A program made the translations under genes and the position numbers. Shown in pieces: positions 54,989 to 64,000 of a stretch of DNA of 64,000 nucleotides. The stretch is taken from NCBI GenBank assembly GCA_034231615.1, contig CM067298.1:66793591-66857590 (forward strand), written 5' to 3'. Below the pieces are notes generated by a model. That model did no database searches and was not told the origin of the DNA. It was given only the letters and a program-made list of their open reading frames with translations. How positions within the stretch are numbered: the first letter of the stretch is position 1; each line of letters begins with the position of its first letter. The DNA comes from Meghimatium bilineatum. Lineage: Eukaryota; Mollusca; Gastropoda; Stylommatophora; Philomycidae.

Positions 54989-56904
54989 CTGCAGAGGGAA
55001 AATAATGTGTCTTCAGTATTGCTGGTCTAAAGTGAATAAGAAATCCTACCTAGGAAATATCAGAGTGATAAAAGTCGTTAAGGTACTCCATGCCAGAAAT
55101 ATTCTTCTATTCTTTATTAATACAATATGTAATATCTTGAGATTAAAATGTGAGACATTTCTTACTAAATTAAAACTTTATTGTTTTTCAAAACATAATC
55201 CATGAACATTACACAGGTCATACTAACAAATAAAAACAACAGTTTTAAGAGATGGTACATACACACAAATTCCTATTAAAAAAACACTGGGTTGATTGAT
55301 CACTATGTCCTAAACAGGTTCTACAACCAACAATTAAAAATAAAAATATTCGATGGAAAACAAATTAGAAATTCATAATTATCATCTGAACATAGAATTG
55401 CTTTATTGAGAAGAAAAATTTGCATTTCAACACAAGTAAATTTGAGCTGAAATACGGATTAAATGTAGCAGAATATACCATTTACTTGTCACATAAATTT
55501 ATACAGTAGAACTGTAACCACAATGTTCTATAATATATATAATAATCGTCACTGAAATAGACCATAGTCTACACCTGTAGATCAGTTTAGAGGCCATATT
55601 TTGCTTACTTTTGTACTATATGAACCTCAGCTAACTAACCAATGCATGATTTGTAGATATACTGTTTATCAATCTCTGATCAGGTCAACTCCCCCTGTTA
55701 AATGTGCCTCAGAAACATTTATTTGCATCTCATCATTTCATCAAGCAGTCAGCATCAACATCAATATGATATTCTGTTGATTCACACAGCTACTTCTGAT
55801 CAAAATGGTGTGGCAAGATAACAGTGTTTTTCTGCTGGTCTCACTTCGACTCTAATGCAGATTGCCATTAGTCACATTTAAGGACGCAGTCCTTCAGAAA
55901 AGAATTGCAAAGCAGTTGCATAGTTACTGAGTAGATCGATTCTTAGCTAGGGATGTGATCTTTATGACATTTCATATTTTTTTCATTATATTTTTAAAAA
56001 AAATATGTGAACTGCAGGAAAACTATAATTCAACAGGTGAAAATTGAAAACACTGTAATGAAATTGTACTAATCACTGGGACAAAGACAGACATATCTAT
56101 GTTTTCACCAAAGGGCCTTTATCAGAAACACAACATTGTACATGTGGAAAACTGAGTGAATGGGAGACTGCAGTAAAACTATGCATGAATTGGTAAGTGA
56201 ATACAGAAAAAAACAATATAAACAGGGTAAAATAGCAGTTTTATTTGGAACAATATGCAGAATCAAAATGTATTGTACTTAAAATGTATGTGTATTATTC
56301 CACATATAACTGCTATTTAAACCTTTTTTTTAATATATTCACATATTGTGAAGAACGGCACTGTGATTGATCCCATCACAAACTAAAATAGTAATGTCAT
56401 ATTTTAATTATCTTTACATCATATTGTCATATTTTATGCATTTTCTTTATTGTAGGCTAAATTGTTAGAATACTCAGGTTGAACTATAAAAAGTATTTTT
56501 GTGTTCGAAAAGCTACAAAGTGTGCCACATTGTAATGAAGGATATTAAACAATATACAATATTAGTGACATTCTTAGTAGTAAACGGCAAGATTTGAGGA
56601 TAGTGAAATAAATCTTTAGCAGGGATTTGACATTATTCCAAAGTACACCAGTTACTTCATGTGATATGAAAAGGAATTTTTCCAGTTATAAAAACCAGTG
56701 ATAAATGAAGATCAATTCTGTTTTAAATCTTCAAAATGTATGCAATTTAAAAAAAAAACCAGTTGTTATTGACAATGGAACATTAGGTTTCATTATGTGT
56801 CCTTTATTTTCTTCAAATAGAATGACAAAAGTTAAATCTATATGATTAGCACATGAAGAATCATCCTTTGTGACAAAATGAGTTATGTTGAATGTTCATT
56901 AAAA
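54989..56904. other. no recognisable gene; possible Penelope-type end at 56,095-56,135
   Basis: Upstream (minus strand) of exon A, where common exons of the gene could lie, but none is identifiable. A phrase like that of the Penelope-like element (TTTTCACCAAAGGGCCTTTA then TCAGAAACAC, about 56,102-56,132) may mark another element end. Confidence 0.35.
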
Positions 56905-57107
56905 TTGTAAAAACTTAGCAAACATTGTATGAAGATGTGGAATTACCAGAACAGATTCCATACCTGAAATATGGGCCAGATGCAATGTGTTCAGCTTCAA
57001 ATACCATATTATATGAGTGATATCAACATTACATGAGCTAGATAAGGTACAAAACAAGGCACTTAGGACCATCACAGGGACAATAAAATCAACACTCATA
57101 GTAGAGA
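56905..57107 (+). pseudogene. family J LINE copy J7, RT thumb (piece left of V insertion)
   Basis: YLKYGPDAMCSASNTILYE at 56,960, LDKVQNKALRTITGTIKSTL at 57,037 (J5: LDKVQNQALRIMLGAMKSTP). Ends in the duplicated CATAGTAGAGA (57,097-57,107). Confidence 0.8.
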
Positions 57108-57489
57108 ATAAATGCCTACGTACCATTCTGAATGTTAAGTGGAGTGAATTTAAATCTAACACTACTATAAGAGAGGAAAGCAAACAAACCTATATATCTT
57201 TCTTCATTAGACAAAGGCGCTGGACTTACATCGGCCATGTTCTCAGAATGAACAGCCTAAGAATTCCCCAGCAGTCACTATATTGTGTGCCACCTGGAGT
57301 AAGAAGAAGAGGGAGACCTAGAGAAACTCTACGAAGAACCATTAATAGAGAAGGCATGTCAATGAACCTAAACAACGCGCAACAATTGAAAGACCTGGCA
57401 ACACAAAGACAGAAATGGAAAGCTATGGTTTCTGCCCTATGCGCCGCCTATGGCCCTGGAGGAACATAATATAACATAACATAACATAA
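57108..57489 (+). mobile_element. family V LINE insertion, 5'-truncated, in J7
   Basis: 382 bp flanked by CATAGTAGAGA (57,097-57,107 and 57,490-57,500). Frame intact across the whole piece: NKCLRTILNVKWSEFKSNTT, RQRRWTYIGHVLRMNSLRI, VPPGVRRRGRPRETLRRTIN, WKAMVSALCAAYGPGGT and stop, then an (ATAAC)n tail. The host reading continues perfectly when it is removed (STLIVEMEKMGRIQTL). Nearly identical to the insertion at 47,364-47,665. Confidence 0.93.
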
Positions 57490-57500
57490 CATAGTAGAGA

Positions 57501-57695
57501 TGGAGAAAATGGGGAGGATACAAACACTGAGTGAATACAGACACAAAAGTCATAGTACAAGCAGAAAGGTTCCACTGTTTGCCAAATCATCCAATGAAAG
57601 ACAGATTTCTAAACTTAGTAATGGGGTGAATGAAAAATGTAGCTTTATCCACCAGATCAAACAAATTCGCAGACAGATCTCAGACTTCTTTTGAA
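57501..57695 (+). pseudogene. family J LINE copy J7, piece right of V insertion
   Basis: MEKMGRIQTLSEYRHKSHST and then KCSFIHQIKQIRRQISD, aligning with J5 residues at 37,235-37,430. Truncated at about 57,695. Confidence 0.8.
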
Positions 57696-57699
57696 TTTG

Positions 57700-58680
57700 A
57701 ATGTTTTATTTTCTGTTGCTACCTGTTCCTTAATTTTAACCCAGACAAATTATATTGGGTTTAAGTAAGAATGGTAAGGTGACAGCCTTAAACATCTGTG
57801 ATCATGTTCCTGGATTGACTTGTCTATATGAAATATCCTTGTATGCTGTTTCTTTTTTGCAATTTCAAGTAATTCAAGCGTCAGGGACTGATTGAATTTC
57901 ATTCAATGGAATATTGTTTTTTGTCAAACCAATTTGTATTACATCTTTAGTATTTGATGAATTAGGAACTTTATCTTCTGGTGCCACAGCACTGTGATAT
58001 TAAGCATTATCCACTATCAAACACGATGGTCTATCCAATGAAGGAAGTACATGCTTCACAATTCAATCTTGCCATTTATCTCTATATGATAACCCCTGTG
58101 TGTTATTTTGTGTGAAATTATGTGTGTTGTTTCTAAAACAAATATGAGCTCAGTATTATTTAAAACACCATGATGGCTGTTTCCTGCATGTTCAATTATT
58201 ATGTGATGCCCATTGCTGCTTGGTACTAGTCCCTTAGTTGATCTCTCATTCATTACTGTGGTATGTACTGCTCCAAGTTTCCTCTAAATATACTATATCA
58301 TAGAAAACTTTTTAAAATTTCTCTGACCTTGCTAAATATTTGCTTCTCATAGCTCATTGCAACTATATGAAACTTCTCACAAATAAGGTTTCTACCACCA
58401 AAATATTTTCTAAAAGTGAATCATAAACTTCTAATAGTCCTCAATAGCGTAGATTTGGAAATATCAATGTCAGTATTCTTTCTTAACAAACTGTTAAATT
58501 TCTTTAAAATCACTGCCTCATTATTGTGAAATTTATTGCAAATTTCACTTTAGATAAATTCTCAGAAAATTATCCACCACTCTTGGCCTATTTTTCATAT
58601 GTAAACAACTTGAATTAGAAATTTCAAATTTCGATATTTCAAGGTGCAATGATCGTTACATATCCTCAAGGCAAGAATAG
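57700..58680 (-). pseudogene. decayed DDE transposase (IS630/Tc1-like, DDE_3 type)
   Basis: Minus-strand blocks in order: NNEAVILKKFNSLLRKN (about 58,530), ISKSTLLRTIRSL (58,470), SYEKQIFSKVREI (58,350), YLEETWSS (about 58,285; relatives have YLDETW), HHIIIEHAGNSHHG (58,190), a GYHIEINGK block (58,090), IVDNA-YHS (about 58,010), NIPLNEIQS (57,900), and RLSPYHSYLNPIQFVW (about 57,775). This is the order of the widespread metazoan DDE_3 transposases that cut and paste DNA transposons. Many stops and shifts, and the first catalytic Asp appears as Glu. Terminal inverted repeats not identified. 58,681-58,984 may be its 5' part. Confidence 0.7.
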
Positions 58681-58984
58681 TCCTCTTCTCTGGGTTTGAA
58701 AAAGAATGATATAGTTTTCGAGTAGTTGCATTGCAAAAGTACTTTAAAATATTATTTGTGATCAGCAGATGTCATAAACTTTACTCGCAGACTCATTTTT
58801 CCTACTAAATTTGAAAAAGTTGTAATTACGTTTCATTTGGGGAATAATTATATTTTTGAATATTAAAAAACATGTATTTTTTCTTGAGTTCTTGTATAAT
58901 TCTAGAGTAGATTTCTGTGAATACTTTAATCCCCTATTGGTTTGCTGGACCTGTCATAAATTCATCCTTGAATGAATACCTAAA

Positions 58985-59672
58985 ATGAAGGTCACAACAT
59001 GAAGATCAACACAGAAAAAACAGAAGTTGGCAGAAAACCCAATACAATCAACATAAAAATAAATGATCAACTAGTGAAACAAGTGCAGGAATTTATATAT
59101 CCAGGGAGCATTTTTATAGTTGATGGAAGAATGGACAGAGAGCTTGAGACATGAATTCAAAAAGTACATAAATCATGAACTTACACTAATTTTGAAACAC
59201 AAATCTATCCCGATGGAAACCAAAAGGCTAATCATAAATTATATATTCATCCCAATATTATATTTTCAATGTCACTCATGGACACTAACTAAAGAACAAG
59301 AGAGAAAGCTTACTAAGTGTGAAATGAAATGAGAGAAAAGCAGCAAACAGAACAAGCAGAGATTATGTGAGAAATGAGATTACTAGAATTGTTGGAACAA
59401 CATCTGTGGTCAAATATATTGAAAAACATAGATTAACATGGTTTGGCCACCTAACGAGAATGAACCCTTATTGGCCAGCGGCAAGAGCATACATGAAAAT
59501 GGAAACAGCAAGATACAGAGGAAGACCAAGAAGAAGATGGATTGAAGGAGTTACCAACATTCTGATATGGCACAGTATTACTGCATATTTAGCGACTAAA
59601 TGTGCAATAGCCCAAAACCCAATCGTCATTCAATCCTGTGACACATCACAGTAAAGCAGAGAAAGACAATAG
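58985..59672 (+). pseudogene. family S LINE, RT C-terminal part to 3' end
   Basis: MKINTEKTEV (58,999), QLVKQVQEFIYPGSIFI (59,070), an IPILYFQCHSWTLTKEQERK block (59,248), VVKYIEKHRLTWFGHLTRMN (59,410), ETARYRGRPRRRWIEGVTNI (59,500), AIAQNPIVIQS and stop near 59,652, then GCAGAGAAAGACAATAGG. Three frames are needed. 59,673-59,859 is non-coding. Confidence 0.85.
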
Positions 59673-59859
59673 GAAAAAATATGTATATGTTACATAGAGG
59701 AGCACCAGATTTTAGAGAGACTTAGGTTGGGTGGGGGCATGGTAAAAAACAAAAAGGTTGGGAAACACCGCTTTAGATATATATTGCAAATAAATGAAAA
59801 TTGACACCAATGATTGCATTTTAAAGAAAGATTTAATTCATAGGATCACATTTCAAATT

Positions 59860-60625
59860 TACACACAAAAAACCAGAAAAGCCATATAACTTAAAACAGA
59901 TACTGAATTACATTGAGTATAACAAGTACAGCTGGCACGTATGTTGTCATTTGAAGGTACCGTAGTTGTCCTTTTAATGGGACTGCAGCTGGTCTGCAGA
60001 ATATATACAAAATACATGTGTTTTTTATGTGAGTGGGATAGCCGAGCAAGGGAATTGCACTACTTGCGGAAGGAATGGATTTGCAGACAAAATATAGTAG
60101 CTGGAAAGAATGTCCAGCATCCAACTTTGGTTGACTCACACAAAATCCTTTTACCACACCTCCATATTAAACTAGGTTTGATGAAGAATTTCATGAAACC
60201 CATGGACCAGACTTCGCCAGCTTTTCGAAAAATTCCCTCAACTGAGTGAAGCAAATATTAAAGAGGAATTTTTTTGTGGGTCCTCAGATTTGAGAGCTCT
60301 TTAATGATGACTGGATCAACAACTTGCTGCAGGGTGATGTGAAACAAATATGGAATGCTTTTCAACTAGTGTCCACCAACTTTCTCGGTAATATTAGGGC
60401 AGAAAACTACAAGGAACCAGTATAAGACATGCTGATGAAGTATCAGATTCTTGACTGCAGTATGTCTCTAAAAGATATACTTCCTTCATTCCCATCTGGA
60501 TTTTTTTCCTGAGAACTGTGGCATGGTTAGTGATGAACATGGTGAATGTTTTCATCAAAATATTACAACAATGGAACAACAATACAAGGAAAAATGGTCA
60601 ACTACAATGCTGGCTACAATTGTAG
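59860..60625 (+). pseudogene. relic of a conserved protein of unknown function from a repeated element
   Basis: A single open frame covers 59,941-60,249 and flanking pieces continue in other frames. Blocks in order: LNYIEYNKYSWHVCCHLKV (59,908), LQLVCRIYTKYMCFLCEWDS (59,983), LHYLRKEWICRQNIVAGKNV (60,058), HKILLPHLHIKLGLMKNFMK (60,140), FLGNIRAENYKEP-like (60,382), a LKDILPSFPSGFF region, FFPENCGMVSDEHGECFH (60,505) and QYKEKWSTTMLA (60,580). I recognise this order from multi-copy, unnamed proteins present in many arthropods, cnidarians and other invertebrates. The WDS/CxLC and HFH-like residues suggest metal binding, but the function is not known to me. At least three indels make this copy dead. 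Confidence 0.7.
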
Positions 60626-60631
60626 CAAGAC

Positions 60632-60735
60632 CATGGTCCTACTAGATTTCCAGCAGGATGTAGTTCAGAGAATGGAAATGCGTTGTATCGCCACTTTATT
60701 TGTGCCAATGGCCTGACACATCTGCCTTCGACGGG
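60632..60735 (+). repeat. unclassified coding-like repeat, second copy
   Basis: Same repeat as 27,302-27,405: GATTTCCAGCAGGATGTAGT, AGAGAATGGAAATGCGTTG, TTTGTGCCAATGGCC. It follows the conserved-protein relic within 10 bases, so it may be the 3' part of the same element. Confidence 0.5.
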
Positions 60736-62439
60736 AAACTTACATATAAGCACATTTCAGGAGAACAAAAGAACTCGAGAGAAGAACTCAAATAGATGAC
60801 TTTCCTTATAAAAATCATCAATGTCAACATCTGAAAAGTGAATGCAGAAAAACAGATAAAAAATAGACAACAAACTGTTACAGTTGTCACTCCTTCCTAT
60901 CTAGCTGCTTATCAGTTTATCATATTACAGTTTATCAATTCCTAAAAAAGACTAAATCTGTGGCCCTTGTGTATTTTCGGCCAATCATAGTAATTGAAGC
61001 ATATCCTGTATATGAGATTGCTTTTCATCTATTGCTGAAATTTGATAAATCGCTAACACACCAAATATCATCATCACTACAATGTGGACAGGTGTTTTCG
61101 AACAACGTGCAAGTTCAAGTGAGTTGTGTTCATGAGAAGGGCCCATTAACCACTCTATCACTGAGCGACAAATTGTTGAAACAATATCTGTTGTGGTAAG
61201 CTTATAACACTTTACAGTTGCTGGTAGTGTGCCTTGTTAAAATTCTATACAAACTTATGGCAAACAGTGAGAACTTGAATAATAAATAAATTCAGTAACA
61301 AATTTCTCATAAAATTAGAAATGTCTACACATTAAATGGCATTTTAATTTTGGCAATATGACAGGAAGTTCAGAATAACTGACCACACAATCATATTCTC
61401 CATTATCCTCCATAGACTAAACCCCTAATTCTCTCACATAAATAAAATTGTAATTTCTGCTAGCATGAAACTATGAACGACATCATTGCACTTCATGCAA
61501 TGCCATAATTGATCAGTCTCTTCTAGCAGATGTCAAAGAGTATGTATTTTTATAGTTGTTGGGGTTTTTTTTGTTTGAACATTCTCTACATGGTGCCTTG
61601 CAGGAATCCAGTTTTACTACTTTTAGAATAAGTTACATGGACAGTTCAGAATTTAAAATGGATATTTAAATAAAAAGCTTTGAAACATAATACATGATAG
61701 AATATTTTACGCTTGGTAAACAATTTATACAATCAAATTCACAAGGATTGTTCACCAGGGACTAAAAAAATCTGCAAAACACGCACATATGCGTAGACCA
61801 AGGTAGTCAGACATGGAAGTCAGACAAAGATACAGAAACTTATGAAAAGATAAACAGATAATGCAAAGGTCACTGTGAAGTCAGAGTGACTATTTCATTC
61901 TGCAATAAATTCTACATGAGCACACAATGTATTTGCTAAATACCCATCTAAATAAAACAAAAAGGACCATATATATGTATATATATAGTGTTTACTTTTC
62001 AATTAAAAAAAAAGGTGGGGGTTAAGGGTATATACAAAATGAACAGTCAAAATTAAAATAAGACGTATGGACAATTTTTAAAAATAAAAATGTTTACCCT
62101 TCATATGAAATATGATAAATTTATAGTTTACTTTGACCATTGTCATTTTTATTAAATGGGGAAGGGGGGGGGGGTGTGGTGTGTGCGCATTATTTCTTCT
62201 TTTTTTATGCTTTGGTGTTTCTCGTTGTGCTAATCATGAAGCTATATTATATAAGCATTTAAGATTCTCAAAAGAATTGACCAAAAATAGGTGTGATGGG
62301 CTTTTTCATATTATAAATCATATTTCCATGGAAATTAAGTTTCTTTATCTAGGGACAGCATTAAAATAAAGTAATAAAATTTAGGATTAAAAATGTGAGG
62401 ATAAAGCTTATACCCACGTACCACCAGAAAAAAACTGTG

Positions 62440-62506
<67 letters not shown>

Positions 62507-62577
62507 AGAGTTAAGACTACACAAATGAAGTGGCACATAAGGTATTATAATTCACAAATGAGTGTCTTATGCAAAAT
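60736..62577. other. no gene; (AT)n microsatellite and G-run
   Basis: No domain recognised. A G-rich run lies at about 62,161-62,175 and a pure (TA)n array at 62,444-62,502. The Ile-Tyr repeat frame on the minus strand is a translation of the latter. Confidence 0.6.
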
Positions 62578-63507
62578 ATGAGGCATGTTGAAATGAAACC
62601 CACCCGTGCTGCATCACTTATGACAGCACATGAGGAGTGTGAAGATATAACTGATGTAATAAGTAAACATCAATAGAACAAATAGTCACATGGTCATTCT
62701 CTTCATTGGTTATTTTCCTGTGCAGGTAGTCAACAACATGGCCAATGTGATCATTAATCCGTCCAAATTTGACCAATGGGGAGTAACTCAGTTTCTTACA
62801 GCTGAAGAATATCGACCAACCAACATTCATCAAAGGTGGTGTATGGAGAAAAATGTGTTTCGAAGATTACAGTGAATAATTGGGCAAGAATTTTTGGGAC
62901 GGTCGACAGGTAACAAATGACTTTCTGCTGTGAGCTCAGGAAAGTGTTGTTGTGACAGAAGAAGCCATCACCAAGATGGATGCATCAATACTGTTCACTG
63001 TTGTCGAAGTTTGCGTTCGCTAGCTAATGAATTCTCTGTGTCATTTGGAACACAGAGAAAATGATTGTTTGGAAGATACTGAAGTATCGGAAAGTGTGTT
63101 CTCTGTGGGTGTCATGGTTGTTGACTAAACAACATTAGGAAGAATGAGTGGGGTGGAGTTGAACCATTTGCAGCATTACCATGCAGAAGGTGATGTATTT
63201 CTGCCATGAATAGTGGTAGGTAAAGATTTGTGGTGTCACCATTTTGAGTCATGTAGCAAAGAGCCAGCATGCAATGGAAATATCCTGGATCACTGAATTC
63301 AAATCTCAAATTTCTGCAGGAAAGGTTATGGTTATTGCCTGTTTTTGCAAAGTAGGACTCTTGTTGGTGTACTTTAAAGAACCTAGATCAATGCTATCAT
63401 ATACAAGCACATGCTAGAAAATCATACAGCCATCAAGAATAGGTGGCCGGGCATGTTGTTGTATGGTGTCATTCTTTTGCATGACAATACTCGCCGGGTT
63501 GGTTTTC
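62578..63507 (+). pseudogene. mariner-like transposon, 5' three quarters
   Basis: Plus strand: a start ATG at 62,738 (MANVIINPSKFDQWGVTQFL), helix-turn-helix-type N-terminus with EEYRPTNIHQR, a LRSLANEFSVSFGTQR block at 63,012 (in another frame), HYHAEGDVFLP at 63,175, GKDLWCHHFESCSKEPAWNG at 63,212 (GDETWVHHFEPESK in relatives, first catalytic D), and LLHDNTRRV at 63,472 (HDNARPH in relatives, second catalytic D). Reading stops abruptly there; the last quarter with the third Asp is missing. Upstream 62,578-62,737 is the 5' UTR with GGCATGTTGAAATG near the end, matching the inverted second copy. Confidence 0.85.
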
Positions 63508-63905
63508 TGTCACAACAATACGTACCTTACCCGGCCGCATAAGATCATTTGTTATCTGTCGTCCTTCCCAAAACATTCTTGCTTAATCCTTCACTGTTCT
63601 CTTCAAAATTTAAAACACATTTTCCACCATACACTGCCTGCATTCTTTGATGAATCTTGGTTGATCGACATTTTTCAGTTGTAAGAAACTGAACTACTGC
63701 TCGTTAGCAAAATTTGGATGCATTTGTCATCATACTGGCCATGTTGTTGACTACCTGCACAGGACACTAAGTGTAAGAAGAGAATGACCAAATGACCAAT
63801 TTTTCATCAATTGTATTTATTACATTAATGTCTTCATACTCCTTGCATTCTAGCATTGGTGACGCAACACTGGTGACTTACATTTTAACATGCCTTGTAT
63901 AATAA
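63508..63905 (-). pseudogene. second mariner-like copy, 5' end only, inverted
   Basis: Reverse complement of 63,905-63,508 aligns with 62,578-62,965: 5' end GGCATGTTAAAATG, GTGCAGGTAGTCAACAACAT, AGTTTCTTACAACTGAA, and ends at TTGTTGTGACAGAA, exactly where the first copy also has TTGTTGTGACAGAA (62,951-62,964). The two copies thus face each other and together span about 1.33 kb, close to one mariner length. 63,906-64,000 has no feature. Confidence 0.85.
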
Positions 63906-64000
63906 TAAACATAATCAAAGTATCATGTCCAGAGTTAGAGGAGATGGGTCTAAGAACTGTTTGTTTTCACTGTACTCTAGAGAAATCTCTTGGGAAGTGT

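Noticed and set aside
62335-62538. Ile-Tyr repeat protein
   Set aside because: Translation of the (TA)n array at 62,444-62,502.

Overview
This window is intergenic/intronic DNA of an invertebrate animal, AT-rich and dominated by decayed transposable elements. There is no sign of a bacterial, archaeal or viral genome: no operons, no ribosome binding sites, and almost all long reading frames are pieces of non-LTR retrotransposons. The mix (Jockey/I-like LINEs with RNase H, RTE-like LINEs ending in a CPNC finger, a Penelope-like GIY-YIG element, mariner and other DDE transposons, tRNA-derived SINEs) fits a lophotrochozoan, probably a mollusc, but other invertebrates cannot be excluded from sequence alone.

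The only host-gene candidates are three related coding exons on the minus strand: exon A (54988-54657), exon B (30641-30274) and exon C (25766-25456). Each starts directly after a good 3' splice acceptor in the same phase (one base carried from the previous exon). Each encodes the same module (W-x-x-G, an atypical C-X4-C finger, a classical C2H2 finger, then a conserved tail containing P-x-PLTL) and each carries its own stop codon. This looks like a set of alternative, interchangeable terminal exons of one zinc-finger gene whose common 5' exons lie above position 55,000 or outside the window, an arrangement similar in logic to lola or mod(mdg4) in insects.

The rest is a stratified mobile-element landscape. 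For reference: family J = Jockey-like LINE with RNase H and a (GAA)n tail (best copy 36439-38399); P = RTE-like LINE (full-length copy 15036-18584); V = LINE whose protein ends in a V-S-A-L-C motif; R, S, Y, E and L = further LINE families named by their RT C-terminal signatures; A, G, H = unclassified long repeats; F = foldback repeats. Many insertions sit inside older elements and can be undone exactly: target-site duplications of 8-14 bp are visible for eight of them. Layout: 0-10 kb J/P/R/V fragments, a Penelope-like element and two large foldbacks; 10-20 kb a 40-bp minisatellite and the full P element nested in Y; 20-24 kb a decayed J; 25-31 kb exons C and B; 31-36 kb repeats G and A; 36-44 kb the best J copy and a J copy with a SINE and a LINE inside; 45-50 kb several nested LINEs; 51-58 kb RNase H fragment, exon A, J/V nest and a DDE transposase; 58-64 kb S, a conserved protein element of unknown function, and two mariner copies in inverted orientation.
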